A DNA stretch of 64,000 nt from Enterobacteriaceae bacterium LSJC7 (GTDB lineage Bacteria; Pseudomonadota; Gammaproteobacteria; Enterobacterales; Enterobacteriaceae): the NCBI GenBank assembly GCA_000302695.1, contig AMFN01000005.1:186001-250000 (forward strand), written 5' to 3'. Below the pieces are notes generated by a model, which was not told the DNA's origin, did not search any database, and saw only the letters and a program-made list of their open reading frames with translations. A program made the position numbers and the translations under genes. The first letter of the stretch is position 1; every line of letters begins with the position of its first letter. Shown here piece by piece: positions 51,471 to 61,464 of the stretch.

Positions 51471-52892
51471 TTAACGCAGGTGCTGCACCTCAATGCCACG
51501 CTGTGCGGCGACGCCGTCAAGCAGCATGTCAATTTCCGGGTCGTGCCTGTCACCTTCCCGGCTGAGTACAATCAGGCGGCTTTCTTGCGGCAGGGTCGCC
51601 AGCTGACGCCGCAGCTTTCTGGCATGCAGGAAGCTCAGGCGCTGATGGAACGACAGTTCAAAATAGTCGCCGCGGTCTTCAAGCGAGATAGCGCGCGGCT
51701 TTTTCGCACCAGACCGGTTTGCCAGCATCTGTGCCACCAGCCCCAGCGCAATGCCGCTTAACATATCCAGCCCGATGATGCCGCCCAGGGTTATCAGGAA
51801 AGGGATAAAGCATTTCAAACCCTGACGCCACTGCAACACAAAGACCTTTGGCGCAGCAAGCTTATAGCCGGTCGCCATCAGGATGGCGGCCAGCACCGGC
51901 ATTGGGATAAGGCTCAGTGCGCCGCTAAACCACATCACCGCCGCCGCCAGCAGCAGGCAGTGGACAATCACCGACAGACGGGTGCGCGCCCCGGCGTTCA
52001 CGTTCACCGAACTGCGTACAATAACGGAGGTCACCGGTAGCCCACCGCACAGGCCGCTGAGTATATTCCCGGCCCCCTGGGCATACAGTTCGCGGTTGGC
52101 CGACGGCTCCGGGCGCTGCTCTTTGAGCTTTTTCAGCGCCTCCAGGCTCAGTAGCGTTTCAAGGCTTGCCACCAGCGCAATGGTCAGTGCAACAGTCCAG
52201 ACTTGCGGATTCACCAGCGCGCTCTGCCAGTCAGGATGTGCCATCACCGCCTGCCATGCCGCCAGGCTTGCCAGTGTTGGCAGTTCAATGGTGGTAACAT
52301 CGGTGGCCTCGCCCGCCAGCAGCGATAAACCGAGCGCCCCGCACACTACTGCAATCAGCGGCCCCGGGAGCAGTCTCAGCAGCGGCTTGCGCCTGATAAC
52401 CGGCAGCTCCCAGCCAAACAGAATCACCAGTGCCAGCGCGCTCAGCGCCAGCGAGGACGCAGAAAACGCCCCGCTCGCCTTATCCAGCGAGGCCGCAACC
52501 GGCACCTGTTGAATAATCAGCATAATACCAATGGCTGCCAGCATTCCGGCAATCACAGAGCCTGGCACCAACACAATCCAGCGCCCGGCTTTCAGCCAGC
52601 CCAGCAGCAGCTGCATACCGCCTGCCAGCACAATGGCGCTTAACAGCTGCGGGTACGAACCCAGATCGGATGCCGCCGCGAGAACAATCGTCACCAGCCC
52701 TGCCGCTGGCCCACTTACCGCATAGCGTGACGGACTGAGAATGGCGACCAACAGGCCGCCGGTCACACCGGTCACAATACCCAGAACGGGCGGTAATCCG
52801 CAGGCCTGAGCAATCCCAAGGTTCATCGGCAACGCGACCAGGAACACAATCACCCCGGCCAGCAGGTCGCGACCAATCCCTGCGATATTCAT
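51471..52892 (-). CDS. SulP-family anion transporter, probable bicarbonate importer
   Basis: Product of 473 residues with about 11-12 membrane segments and a C-terminal STAS-like tail (HDPEIDMLLDGVAAQRGIEVQHLR, short). SulP motifs are clear: VALPMNLGIAQACGLPPVLGIVTGVTGGLL, a VSGPAAGL loop, and ANRELYAQGAGNILSGLCGGLPVTSVIVRSSVNVNAGARTRLS. Because its gene starts four bases inside a carbonic anhydrase gene, bicarbonate (BicA-like) is the likely substrate rather than sulfate. Confidence 0.9.
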   Translation of the reverse strand: MNIAGIGRDLLAGVIVFLVALPMNLGIAQACGLPPVLGIVTGVTGGLLVAILSPSRYAVSGPAAGLVTIVLAAASDLGSYPQLLSAIVLAGGMQLLLGWLKAGRWIVLVPGSVIAGMLAAIGIMLIIQQVPVAASLDKASGAFSASSLALSALALVILFGWELPVIRRKPLLRLLPGPLIAVVCGALGLSLLAGEATDVTTIELPTLASLAAWQAVMAHPDWQSALVNPQVWTVALTIALVASLETLLSLEALKKLKEQRPEPSANRELYAQGAGNILSGLCGGLPVTSVIVRSSVNVNAGARTRLSVIVHCLLLAAAVMWFSGALSLIPMPVLAAILMATGYKLAAPKVFVLQWRQGLKCFIPFLITLGGIIGLDMLSGIALGLVAQMLANRSGAKKPRAISLEDRGDYFELSFHQRLSFLHARKLRRQLATLPQESRLIVLSREGDRHDPEIDMLLDGVAAQRGIEVQHLR

Positions 52893-53512
52893 GCTACTGT
52901 CCTCCCATGCTTACGCATTAACTCTTTCAACTGCCCTGACCCAATATCAAACACGCAGCCCCACAGCGTCAGACTCTGCTGCTGCGCCCACGCCTGTTGC
53001 ACCACAGGCAATGCCTGGAGGCGTTCAAACTGTACCCGCAAATGCGCTTCGACCAGCTTATCGGCCACATCCGCATGACACTGGCAGCCTCCAAGACCTG
53101 AAATATCGGCCTCCAGCCCCTGGCGAAGCGCACTGACGCGCCGCTCCAGCGGATTGCAGGCCGAACGACCGGCCGACTCCTTCATCTTCAGCGCCGCCAG
53201 CACGCCACCACAGCCATAATGCCCACACAGGATGATGTTGGTCACATTCAGAAACTCGATGGCATAAAGCAGTACGCTCATCAGGCTTTCATCATCCTGT
53301 GAAATCATGTTGGCAATATTGCGGTGCACAAACAGCTCACCCATGCGCGAGCCAGTCAACAGTTCGGGGGCCACCCGACTGTCAGAACACCCAAGCCACA
53401 GCGTATGGGGCTTTTGCCCGGCAATGTGGCGAGTGAAAAAAGAGGGATCGCCCGCAACATGCCGACTGGCCCAGCTCCTGTTGCGGGCAAAAAGCGATTC
53501 GACGGGGTTCAT
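52889..53512 (-). CDS. beta-carbonic anhydrase
   Basis: Zinc enzyme of 207 residues interconverting CO2 and bicarbonate. Zinc ligands are Cys42 (LGCSDSRV, with Asp44), His98 and Cys101 (CGHYGCGG), the normal beta-class set. The gene overlaps the SulP transporter by four bases, so the two are translated together and probably supply bicarbonate for carboxylation. Such CA-SulP pairs are known in other bacteria. E. coli has dtpB here instead. Confidence 0.94.
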   Translation of the reverse strand: MNPVESLFARNRSWASRHVAGDPSFFTRHIAGQKPHTLWLGCSDSRVAPELLTGSRMGELFVHRNIANMISQDDESLMSVLLYAIEFLNVTNIILCGHYGCGGVLAALKMKESAGRSACNPLERRVSALRQGLEADISGLGGCQCHADVADKLVEAHLRVQFERLQALPVVQQAWAQQQSLTLWGCVFDIGSGQLKELMRKHGRTVA

Positions 53513-53794
53513 GATAATAGTCCTTTTTATCTGTTGAGCTACGGATGCAGGTCAAAGTAAAAAGCTTTTCTTAACTCGCCCTTAAAGAAATTCTGAACAT
53601 AACCCTGGAAATATAATGGATAAAAAACACTCACCCACACAGCAAACAGGTAGCAAATCCATTTAATTGCATATATATCAAATGCTTAAATTTTAATTCA
53701 GAAGAGAAGAACGGCAATATGAGGGGAGGTGCGGCGAATAAAATATTAAATAAATTTAAGATTTGTCCGCAGCGCCTGCGGACATCCATAAGCG

Positions 53795-54547
53795 TTACTC
53801 CGGCGTACCGGGATAAATATCAAAGCGATGGCTTTTCGTGACCACTGCCGACTGTGTAGCCTTGTCTGCAAGCGGCGGTGCGTAATCCGGGCGTTTCACG
53901 ACTACGCGCTTTGTAGCCAGCAGCAAGGCCGGTGCCAGCAGCCCATCGGCATCCCCATCGGCACCCACCAGCGACTGAAATACCCGCATCTCCTTTTTCA
54001 CCAGCGCACTCTTTTGCCGGTGCGGATACATTGGATCCAGATAAACCACCTGCGGACGCGGGCGAATACTCTCCAGCGCCGTCAGGCTGGAGGCGTGAAT
54101 CAGCGACAGCCGCGCCTTAAGCCAGTCGCCAATTTCCGGGTCGGCGTAACCGCGCGTCAGGCCATCGTCCAGCAGTGCTGCCACCACCGGGTGGCGCTCC
54201 AGCATGCGCACCCGGCAGCCGACGCACGCCAGCACAAAGGCATCGCGCCCCAGCCCGGCGGTGGCATCCACCACATCCGGCAGGTAGTCACCTTTAATGC
54301 CAACGGCTTTGGCTACCGCCTCACCGCGCCCGCCGCCGAACTTGCGCCGGTGCGCCATCGCCCCGCCGACAAAATCCACAAAGATGCCGCCAAGCTTTGG
54401 CTCATCACGCTTGCGCAGTTCAAGGTGCTCAGGTGTGCGCACCAGCGCCATCGGGTTTTCGGCGTCGTGCTCCAGCCCCCAGCGGGCTGCCAGAACGGAC
54501 AAGGCGCCGTCACCGGCGCCTGACTCATCAATCAAACAGATTTTCAC
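53795..54547 (-). CDS. rsmJ: 16S rRNA m2G1516 methyltransferase RsmJ
   Basis: Methylates guanine 1516 of 16S rRNA. Product of 250 residues, the E. coli length, with the SAM site [29 protein letters not shown] and catalytic region [24 protein letters not shown]. It begins 8 bases after the prlC stop on the same strand, as in E. coli, and is likely co-transcribed with it. Confidence 0.96.
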   Translation of the reverse strand: MKICLIDESGAGDGALSVLAARWGLEHDAENPMALVRTPEHLELRKRDEPKLGGIFVDFVGGAMAHRRKFGGGRGEAVAKAVGIKGDYLPDVVDATAGLGRDAFVLACVGCRVRMLERHPVVAALLDDGLTRGYADPEIGDWLKARLSLIHASSLTALESIRPRPQVVYLDPMYPHRQKSALVKKEMRVFQSLVGADGDADGLLAPALLLATKRVVVKRPDYAPPLADKATQSAVVTKSHRFDIYPGTPE

Positions 54548-54555
54548 GCCGGAGT

Positions 54556-56598
54556 TCAGCCCTTAATGCCGTAGTGGGCCAGCATCGCGTCAAGCTTCGG
54601 CTCGCGGCCACGAAAGCGTTTGAACAGCTCCATCGGCTCCTCGGAGCCGCCGCGACTGAGGATGTTTTCCAGGAACGACAGCCCGGTTTCGCGGTTGAAG
54701 ATACCTTCTTCTTCAAAGCGTGAATACGCATCTGCCGCCAGCACGTCGGCCCACAGGTAGCTGTAGTAGCCTGCCGCGTAGCCACCGGCAAAAATGTGGC
54801 TGAAGGCGTGCGGGAAACGGCCCCAGGTCGGCCCAGGAATGACCGCCACCTGCGCTTTAATTTCACGCAACGTGTCGAGGATTTTCGCGCCCTGCTCAGG
54901 GTTAAACTCGGCGTGCAGACGGAAGTCGAACAGACCGAACTCCAGCTGGCGCAGAATGAACATCGCCGCCTGGTAGTTTTTGGCTTCCAGCATTTTATCA
55001 AGCAGCGCCTGCGGCAGCGGCTCGCCGGTTTCAAAGTGGCCGGAGATAAACGCCAGTGCGTCCGGCTCCCAGCACCAGTTTTCCATAAACTGGCTCGGCA
55101 GCTCAACGGCATCCCACGGCACCCCGCTGATGCCTGCAACGCCTGCCGCTTCAACACGCGTCAGCATGTGGTGCAGACCGTGGCCGAACTCGTGGAACAG
55201 TGTGGTGACTTCATCGTGGGTAAACAGCGCCGGTTTGCCGTTCACCGGGCGGTTGAAGTTACAGGTGAGGTAGGCAACTGGTTTTTGCAGCGAGCCGTCG
55301 GCAAGGCGCATCTGACCCACGCAGTCGTCCATCCACGCGCCGCCGCGCTTGTGCTCACGGGCATACAGATCCAGGTAGAAGCTGCCGCGCAGCTCATTGT
55401 TCTCGTCATACAGTTCAAAGAAGCGCACATCCGGGTGCCAGACGTCGATATCTTTACGCTCTTTGGCGCTGATGCCGTAAATACGTTTCACCACTTCGAA
55501 CAGGCCGTTTACCGCGCGCTGTTCCGGGAAGTACGGGCGCAGCTGCTCGTCGCTGATGCTATACAGGTGCTGCTTCTGCTTCTCGCTGTAGTAGGCGATA
55601 TCCCACGGCTGCATCTCTTCCACGCCGCACTCTTTTTTGGCAAAGGCGCGCAGCTGGGCCAGTTCAGCTTCACCCTGCGGGCGGGCGCGTTTGGCCAGAT
55701 CGGTAAGGAAATCCAGCACCTGGTGTGTGTTCTCGGCCATTTTGGTGGCCAGCGATTTCTCGGCGTAGCTGCCAAAACCCAACAGCTGGGCCAGTTCATG
55801 GCGCAGCGCCAGGATCTCTTCCATAATCGGGCTGTTGTCCCACTTGCCCGCGTTCGGCCCCTGGTCAGAAGCGCGGGTGCTGTAGGCGCGGTACATCTCT
55901 TCGCGCAGTGCCTGGTTGTCGCAGTAGGTCATCACCGGCAGGTAGCTTGGGATATCGAGCGTCAGCAGCCAGCCCTGTTGCTCTTTGGCTTCGGCCTGGG
56001 CGTGCGCCGCCGCAAGCGCGCTTTCCGGCATTCCGGCGAGTTCGGCTTCATCGGTAATCAGCTTCGTCCAGCCCATGGTCGCATCCAGCACATTGTTGCT
56101 GTAGGCAGAACCCAGTTCTGACAGACGCGCGGCGATTTCACCGTAGCGCTTTTGCTTCTCGGCAGGCAGGCCGATGCCCGACAATTCAAAGTCACGCAGG
56201 GCGTTATCCACGGCCTTTTTCTTTGCGATATCCAGTGCTGCGTAGCTGTCGCCCTCGCGCAGGTTGCGATAGGCCTGGTACAGCCCTTCATGCTGGCCCA
56301 CCCAGGTGCTGTACTCAGACAACAGCGGCAGCGTCTGCTCGTAAGCCTCGCGCAGTTCCGGGCTGTTTTTCACCGAGTTCAGGTGGCTTACCGGGGAGAA
56401 AATACGCCCGAGCCTGTCATCCACTTCCGCCAGCGGCTGGCACAGGTTATCCCAGGTGTAGGGCGCGCCTTGCGCCACCACGCTTTCCACTTTCTCACGG
56501 CAGGCGTTAAGCGCTTCAGTGACCGCAGGCACCACGTGCTCAGGCTGGATTTTTGAAAACGGCGGCAGGGAAAACGGGACAGTTAATGGGTTCGTCAT
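54556..56598 (-). CDS. prlC: oligopeptidase A PrlC
   Basis: Cytosolic M3-family zinc peptidase of 680 residues (E. coli 680), from ATG 56598; an in-frame upstream ATG at 56646 adds 16. It degrades signal peptides and short peptides left by other proteases. The zinc site [15 protein letters not shown] (His469 and His473 with the catalytic Glu470) is intact, followed by the typical [21 protein letters not shown] sigma-32-type promoter lies just upstream, which fits its heat-shock control in E. coli. Confidence 0.97.
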   Translation of the reverse strand: MTNPLTVPFSLPPFSKIQPEHVVPAVTEALNACREKVESVVAQGAPYTWDNLCQPLAEVDDRLGRIFSPVSHLNSVKNSPELREAYEQTLPLLSEYSTWVGQHEGLYQAYRNLREGDSYAALDIAKKKAVDNALRDFELSGIGLPAEKQKRYGEIAARLSELGSAYSNNVLDATMGWTKLITDEAELAGMPESALAAAHAQAEAKEQQGWLLTLDIPSYLPVMTYCDNQALREEMYRAYSTRASDQGPNAGKWDNSPIMEEILALRHELAQLLGFGSYAEKSLATKMAENTHQVLDFLTDLAKRARPQGEAELAQLRAFAKKECGVEEMQPWDIAYYSEKQKQHLYSISDEQLRPYFPEQRAVNGLFEVVKRIYGISAKERKDIDVWHPDVRFFELYDENNELRGSFYLDLYAREHKRGGAWMDDCVGQMRLADGSLQKPVAYLTCNFNRPVNGKPALFTHDEVTTLFHEFGHGLHHMLTRVEAAGVAGISGVPWDAVELPSQFMENWCWEPDALAFISGHFETGEPLPQALLDKMLEAKNYQAAMFILRQLEFGLFDFRLHAEFNPEQGAKILDTLREIKAQVAVIPGPTWGRFPHAFSHIFAGGYAAGYYSYLWADVLAADAYSRFEEEGIFNRETGLSFLENILSRGGSEEPMELFKRFRGREPKLDAMLAHYGIKG

Positions 56599-56657
56599 AG
56601 GCTCGGTCCTGAAATGTTGTTTGTTTAGCGCATCATGCAGCGACAATTACTCAGTAG

Positions 56658-56684
56658 CATGAGGGTTAGTGTAGTGAATTTCAA
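56658..56684 (-). promoter_or_regulatory. probable sigma-32 promoter of prlC
   Basis: The minus strand reads TTGAAA (56684-56679), 13 bases, then CCCTCATG (56665-56658), close to the RpoH consensus CTTGAAA-N11-14-CCCCATNT. It lies about 60 bp before the prlC ATG. Heat-shock induction of prlC is known in E. coli. Confidence 0.55.
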
Positions 56685-56782
56685 TGGCAAGCGCGGCGCT
56701 TGCCTTCCTGCAACTCGCAGGCGTTTGGGTATATACTGGCGGGATATCTGACTCCCACACTTTTTTGGAAAACGCAGCCCGC

Positions 56783-57625
56783 ATGCTCAGCTACCGCCAC
56801 AGTTTCCACGCCGGCAACCACGCCGATGTCCTTAAGCACACCGTCCAGAGCCTGATTCTGGAAGCGCTAAAAGAGAAAGAAAAACCGTTTCTCTACCTCG
56901 ACACCCACGCGGGGGCCGGGCGCTACCAGCTTTCCAGCGCCCACGCGGAGCGCACCGGCGAATATATGGAAGGCATTGCCCGCATCTGGCAGCAGGATGA
57001 CACGCCCGCTGAACTGGAGCCGTACATGAATGCGGTCAGCGCCTTTAACCGCAGCGGCCAGTTGCGCTATTACCCCGGCTCGCCGCTGATTGCCCGCGAG
57101 CTGATGCGCCCGCAGGACCAACTGTTAATGACCGAACTGCACCCGAGCGACTTCCCGCTGCTGCGCACGGAGTTTCGCGACGACGAGCGCGCCACGGTAA
57201 CCCGCGGCGACGGCTACCAGCAGCTTAAGGCTAAACTGCCGCCGGCCTCACGCCGTGGGCTTATCCTTATCGACCCGCCTTATGAGCTAAAAACCGACTA
57301 CCAGGCGGTAGTTGCTGGCATCAACGAAGGCTACAAGCGCTTTGCAACCGGCGTTTACGCGCTGTGGTATCCGGTGGTGCTGCGCCAGCAAATCAAACGC
57401 ATGATTCACGACCTTGAAGCCACCGGCATTCGCCGCATTCTGCAAATTGAACTGGCGGTGCGCCCGGACAGCGACCAGCGCGGCATGACCGCCTCCGGCA
57501 TGATTGTTATTAACCCGCCCTGGAAGCTGGAGGCACAGATGACCACACTGCTGCCGTGGCTGCACCGTAAACTGGTGCCAGCGGGAACCGGGCATACCAC
57601 CATTAACTGGATTGTGCCGGAATAA
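56783..57625 (+). CDS. rlmJ: 23S rRNA m6A2030 methyltransferase RlmJ
   Basis: Methylates adenine 2030 of 23S rRNA. The ATG at 56783 gives 280 residues beginning MLSYRHSFHAGNHADVLKHTV, identical in length to E. coli; the longer frame from 56684 is not conserved. The SAM motif LDTHAGAGRYQLSSAHAERT and the catalytic RRGLILIDPPYELKTDYQAV are clear. It is divergent from prlC and followed by gor, as in E. coli. Confidence 0.96.
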   Translation: MLSYRHSFHAGNHADVLKHTVQSLILEALKEKEKPFLYLDTHAGAGRYQLSSAHAERTGEYMEGIARIWQQDDTPAELEPYMNAVSAFNRSGQLRYYPGSPLIARELMRPQDQLLMTELHPSDFPLLRTEFRDDERATVTRGDGYQQLKAKLPPASRRGLILIDPPYELKTDYQAVVAGINEGYKRFATGVYALWYPVVLRQQIKRMIHDLEATGIRRILQIELAVRPDSDQRGMTASGMIVINPPWKLEAQMTTLLPWLHRKLVPAGTGHTTINWIVPE

Positions 57626-57706
57626 ACAGCAATTTCAGCAACAGACAAAACCTTTATTTCATTGCGCGATAATTCGCGCCTGACAGACTCACGTAAGGTA
57701 ACGGCC

Positions 57707-59059
57707 ATGACGAAACATTACGACTACATTGCAATCGGCGGCGGCAGCGGCGGTATTGCCTCCATTAACCGTGCGGCCATGTACGGCAAAAAGTGCGCGC
57801 TGATTGAAGCGAAAGAGCTTGGCGGCACCTGCGTGAACGTGGGCTGTGTACCGAAAAAAGTCATGTGGCACGCCGCACAAATCGCTGAGGCGATTCGCCT
57901 GTACGGCCCGGATTACGGCTTTGACGCCACGCTCAACAACCTCGACTGGGACAAGCTGGTTGCCAGCCGCACGGCCTACATCGACCGCATCCACACCTCT
58001 TATGACAACGTGCTTGGCAAGAATAAAGTGGATGTCATCCACGGCTTCGCCCGTTTTGTGGACGCGCACACGGTAGAAGTGAACGGTGAACAGATTACCG
58101 CCGACCACATCCTGATTGCCACCGGCGGCCGCCCGAGCCACCCGCAGATCCCGGGCGTGGAGCACGGCATTGATTCCGACGGTTTCTTTGCGCTACCGGC
58201 GCTGCCAAAGCGGGTGGCGGTGGTAGGCGCGGGCTATATCGCGGTGGAAATCGCCGGTGTGGTGAACGGCCTTGGTGCCGAAACTCACCTGTTTGTGCGC
58301 AAACACGCGCCGCTGCGCAGCTTTGATCCGCTGATTGTTGAAACGCTCGTTGAAGTGATGGCCGCCGAAGGCCCGCAGCTGCACACGCAGGCGGTGCCGA
58401 AATCAGTGGTGAAAAACGCCGACGGCAGCCTGACGCTGACGCTGGAAGATGGCCGCAGCCAGACTGTGGATTGCCTGATTTGGGCCATTGGCCGCGAACC
58501 GGCGACCGATAATGTCAACCTGGCGGCAACGGGCGTGAAAACCGACGAAAAAGGCTATATCGTCGTGGATAAATTCCAGAACACCAACGTTGCGGGCATT
58601 TACGCCGTGGGTGATAACACCGGCCACATCGAGTTAACGCCAGTGGCGGTAGCCGCTGGCCGCCGCCTGTCTGAGCGCCTGTTTAACAACAAGCCGAACG
58701 AGCACCTTGATTACAGCAACGTGCCAACCGTGGTGTTCAGCCACCCGCCGATTGGCACCGTTGGCCTGACTGAGCCGCAGGCGCGCGAGCAGTACGGTGA
58801 CGACGCCGTGAAGGTGTACAAGTCCTCGTTTACCGCCATGTACACCGCCGTGACCAGTCACCGCCAGCCGTGCCGTATGAAGCTGGTGTGCGTAGGTGCA
58901 GACGAGAAAATCGTCGGCATTCATGGGATTGGCTCCGGCATGGACGAAATGTTGCAGGGCTTTGCCGTGGCGCTGAAGATGGGTGCGACTAAGCAGGACT
59001 TTGACAACACCGTGGCGATTCACCCGACGGCAGCAGAAGAGTTTGTGACGATGCGCTAA
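57707..59059 (+). CDS. gor: glutathione reductase Gor
   Basis: Keeps glutathione reduced using NADPH. The ATG at 57707, after AAGGTAACGGCC, gives 450 residues, the E. coli length. The redox-active pair Cys42/Cys47 (GGTCVNVGC), FAD motif IGGGSGG, the NADPH motif [11 protein letters not shown] and the catalytic His439 (HPTAAEEF) are all present. In E. coli OxyR regulates it; no OxyR site is identified here. A rho-independent terminator follows. Confidence 0.97.
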   Translation: MTKHYDYIAIGGGSGGIASINRAAMYGKKCALIEAKELGGTCVNVGCVPKKVMWHAAQIAEAIRLYGPDYGFDATLNNLDWDKLVASRTAYIDRIHTSYDNVLGKNKVDVIHGFARFVDAHTVEVNGEQITADHILIATGGRPSHPQIPGVEHGIDSDGFFALPALPKRVAVVGAGYIAVEIAGVVNGLGAETHLFVRKHAPLRSFDPLIVETLVEVMAAEGPQLHTQAVPKSVVKNADGSLTLTLEDGRSQTVDCLIWAIGREPATDNVNLAATGVKTDEKGYIVVDKFQNTNVAGIYAVGDNTGHIELTPVAVAAGRRLSERLFNNKPNEHLDYSNVPTVVFSHPPIGTVGLTEPQAREQYGDDAVKVYKSSFTAMYTAVTSHRQPCRMKLVCVGADEKIVGIHGIGSGMDEMLQGFAVALKMGATKQDFDNTVAIHPTAAEEFVTMR

Positions 59060-59092
59060 GACGCAGACACCGCTATATACGTTTCAATACAG

Positions 59093-59122
59093 AAAACTGG
59101 CCGTATTGTAGGCCAGTTTTTT
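59093..59122 (+). terminator. rho-independent terminator of gor
   Basis: AAAACTGGCC (59093-59102) pairs with GGCCAGTTTT (59111-59120) around GTATTGTA, ending in six T residues, about 35 bases after the gor stop. The stem with flanking A and T runs works in both directions. Confidence 0.9.
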
Positions 59123-59300
59123 AATGTTCCAGGTGCGGGATTAAGAAGGACCAGACCCTTAACGCATGCTGTAGAACCAGAAAGCCTCCCATGCCCCCTG
59201 AGCCAATAGTTCTGGAAGGTTTCTGCGGCTCACCACAACGTTTTCAAGTTATCGCCTGCTTAGAACCAGCGGCATTGCTGTCGCGGTGATGTCCGCATTA

Positions 59301-59350
59301 CAGACGACCAGACGACCAGACGACCAGACGACCAGACGACCAGACGACCA
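59301..59350. repeat. 8-bp tandem repeat (CAGACGAC, six copies) between gor and the anti-sigma gene
   Basis: Six perfect head-to-tail CAGACGAC units plus a partial one, in the 330-bp gap between gor and the anti-sigma factor, about 40 bp from the anti-sigma stop. The rest of the gap (59123-59300) shows no gene. The unit length is not a multiple of three, so it is a plausible slipped-strand marker. Confidence 0.9.
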
Positions 59351-59389
59351 GGGGAGCCTGATGACCGGAACGTCCCCCAGCAAAAGCCA

Positions 59390-60061
59390 TTAAATCCCTT
59401 CAACACCCGTCGTTATCGACCCCGTATAAAGCACAGGACCTGTTGGCAACGAACCCGGTGCACCACCTTTTGGCTCCTGACTAACAGCCAGTCGCACAGG
59501 CTGATTAAGCTGGCTGGCGTTCAGTTTGAGCACAACAGGCGTTGTGTCGAGAAGGCCAAGAGAAACCGGCGCCGCGTTCTCCTTTAGCAGCCACAGCTGA
59601 AGGCTATGGGTATTTGCAGCAGGAACATTCAGGCCTGATACCGTAAGGGTGTGGCTGCCAGCGCTGGCGCTGACAATAAACTGGCTTTGGCCATCTGAGG
59701 CGCTAAGGATGGCAACAGGCTGGCTGAGCGGTGAGGTCGCAGGTCTGAATAGCATAAAACCGGCCAGAACGGCCGCAACCGCCCATCCCGTCCATCCCGT
59801 CCATCCCATCACGCGTCGAACGACGTGAGAAGACCGTTTAGTACTGATTGCAGATTCAATTCTGCGCCACAGCGTTTCAGGTGGTTCAACCGGTTCGATA
59901 AACGTATCCAGCCTGCTCATCATCTCCTGCCAGCGCCACATTATTGCCCGCAGTTCAGGGCGCCGAACCATTTCACGTTCAAACTCCACTCGCTCTTGTA
60001 CCGACAGCAAACCCAGTACATATTCTGCGGCCTTTACATCATCCTGGGTATCACCATTCAT
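59390..60061 (-). CDS. RskA-type anti-sigma factor
   Basis: Product of 223 residues from ATG 60061, overlapping the sigma-factor stop by four bases. An N-terminal zinc-free ASD-like helix region (DVKAAEYVLGLLSVQERVEFEREMVRRPELRAIMWRWQEMM) would bind the sigma factor; a single membrane segment (GWTGWTGWAVAAVLAGFMLF) follows; and a periplasmic RskA-like domain ends the protein. The membrane part contains an in-frame 9-bp repeat giving GWTGWTGW. It should hold the ECF sigma factor inactive until a periplasmic signal triggers proteolysis. Confidence 0.88.
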   Translation of the reverse strand: MNGDTQDDVKAAEYVLGLLSVQERVEFEREMVRRPELRAIMWRWQEMMSRLDTFIEPVEPPETLWRRIESAISTKRSSHVVRRVMGWTGWTGWAVAAVLAGFMLFRPATSPLSQPVAILSASDGQSQFIVSASAGSHTLTVSGLNVPAANTHSLQLWLLKENAAPVSLGLLDTTPVVLKLNASQLNQPVRLAVSQEPKGGAPGSLPTGPVLYTGSITTGVEGI

Positions 60062-60609
60062 AATCCCACGCACTCCTTCAGATGCTCAAGGCCCCTTCGG
60101 ATCCAGCTTTTAACGCTACCGGCAGGCTTATCCATATGCCGCGCGATATCTGAATGTGAAAACCCCTGAAACCACGCCAGAGCAATACTTTGCTGCTGGT
60201 CAACCGGCAGATGGTTCAGGCAGTTAAGCAAACGCCGTTCATTTTCCTCACTCTGTACCAGGCGGTCAGGAGTCAGGCTATTCAAATCAGGTTGGGCAAG
60301 TTCAATGTCGTCCTCAGGCTGCCACTGGTTATCGCGAGCACGCAGCCAGTCTATGGATTTATTGCGCACCAGATAACTGAGCCATGTCCGGGGTGAACTT
60401 AAGTTACTGTCAAAGGAATGCGCGCTTGACCACAGGTGAACAAATACCTCCTGGAGAATATCTTCGGCCACATCCCGACGTTTGACGATGCGTAATGAAA
60501 TGGCCAGAAGCCGAGGGCAATAAATCTGATAGAGTTTTCTGAAGGCTTCCTGGTCGCCGCGGGCGATGCCCAACATAAGCGAAACATCAGTCGTAACACA
60601 ATTGTCCAT
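60058..60609 (-). CDS. ECF sigma factor, SigK-like
   Basis: Product of 183 residues with sigma-2 (DQEAFRKLYQIYCPRLLAISLRIVKRRDVAEDILQEVFVHLW and SPRTWLSYLVRNKSIDWLRAR) and sigma-4 (LPVDQQQSIALAWFQGFSHSDIARHMDKPAGSVKSWIRRGLEHLKECV) and no sigma-3, the ECF layout. Its partner RskA and the fasciclin gene upstream recall the SigK-RskA system of mycobacteria, which controls fasciclin proteins MPT70/MPT83. It lies 55 bp after the fasciclin gene. Confidence 0.92.
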   Translation of the reverse strand: MDNCVTTDVSLMLGIARGDQEAFRKLYQIYCPRLLAISLRIVKRRDVAEDILQEVFVHLWSSAHSFDSNLSSPRTWLSYLVRNKSIDWLRARDNQWQPEDDIELAQPDLNSLTPDRLVQSEENERRLLNCLNHLPVDQQQSIALAWFQGFSHSDIARHMDKPAGSVKSWIRRGLEHLKECVGL

Positions 60610-60664
60610 ATCACCCCTGAAGTGGTGCAGTAACCCGCTGTTACTGCACCAGTATAGGTAATAT

Positions 60665-61222
60665 TTACGGCATCAGTACGGTATCAATCACATCAATAAC
60701 CCCGTTGCTCTGGTGAACATCCCAGATAGAAACGTTAGCGACATTACCCTGCTTGTCTTTAAGCTGTAGCCCATTAGCCCCATCCTTAACCACCCACAAA
60801 GGTTCGCCATTAACCGTCTTGAGTTCTGTTTTTCCGCCGCCTGATTTCACTTTATTCATCAGTGCGTTCATATCCAGTTTTCCGGCGACAACATGGTAGG
60901 TCAGTATTGCGGTTAATTTTGACTTATTCTCAGGCTTTAATAGCGTATCGACAGTACCAGCCGGCAGTTTAGCGAAAGCCTCATTAGTTGGAGCAAAGAC
61001 CGTGAAAGGTCCTTTACCCTCCAGGGTACTCACCAGTCCAGCGGCTTTGACGGCGGCAACCAGCGTAGTGTGATCCTTCGACTGAGAGGCATTTTCGATA
61101 ATGTTTTTGGATGGATACATTTCGGCCCCACCGACCATTTTGGTTTTTTCCATCCCCGCCGCGAAAGCAGACGTACTACAGACAAGACCGATAATCAGTG
61201 CACAACCAATGAGCTTGTTCAT
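60665..61222 (-). CDS. secreted fasciclin-domain protein
   Basis: The ATG at 61222, after GAGGGTT, gives 185 residues with a signal peptide (MNKLIGCALIIGLVCSTSAFAA). The fasciclin (FAS1) fold is clear from KDHTTLVAAVKAAGLVSTLEGKGPFTVFAPTNEAFAKLPAGTVDTLL and the H2 motif YHVVAGKLDMNALM, with the C-terminal SIWDVHQSNGVIDVIDTVLMP. FAS1 proteins mediate adhesion. It is the first gene of the fasciclin-sigma-anti-sigma operon and the probable main output of the sigma factor. Confidence 0.95.
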   Translation of the reverse strand: MNKLIGCALIIGLVCSTSAFAAGMEKTKMVGGAEMYPSKNIIENASQSKDHTTLVAAVKAAGLVSTLEGKGPFTVFAPTNEAFAKLPAGTVDTLLKPENKSKLTAILTYHVVAGKLDMNALMNKVKSGGGKTELKTVNGEPLWVVKDGANGLQLKDKQGNVANVSIWDVHQSNGVIDVIDTVLMP

Positions 61223-61277
61223 TATGTAACCCTCAATTAATGGAATTGTTATGAACTCGGGTGTCCCCTTGCATCTA

Positions 61278-61305
61278 TATACGAATGAACGCCACAAACG
61301 GATGC
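61278..61305 (-). promoter_or_regulatory. candidate ECF (SigK-like) promoter of the fasciclin operon
   Basis: The minus strand reads GCATCC (61305-61300), a 16-base spacer and CGTATA (61283-61278), similar to the mycobacterial SigK promoter CCATCC-N16/17-CCGAAT. It lies about 60 bp upstream of the fasciclin ATG and would make the operon autoregulated. Confidence 0.45.
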
Positions 61306-61464
61306 AGTCGGACTAAAAATTTTTCATTGGGGGCGTTGCCGAACGCCTGTTCATCACAGGCGAACATTTTTGATTGGTCTGCAGGCTGTATTATTGGCGA
61401 GATGCGGATAATGCATTCAGAGAAGGGAGTGCAGCCAGCACGCCACAGGCCGGGGCACAGGCTT

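Noticed and set aside
54796-56121. 441-codon open frame opposite prlC
   Set aside because: Antisense shadow of a highly conserved gene in a GC-rich genome; no homology or start signals.
59301-59350. CAGACGAC array considered as CRISPR or attachment site
   Set aside because: The units are 8 bp and directly adjacent without spacers; no integrase gene is present in the window.
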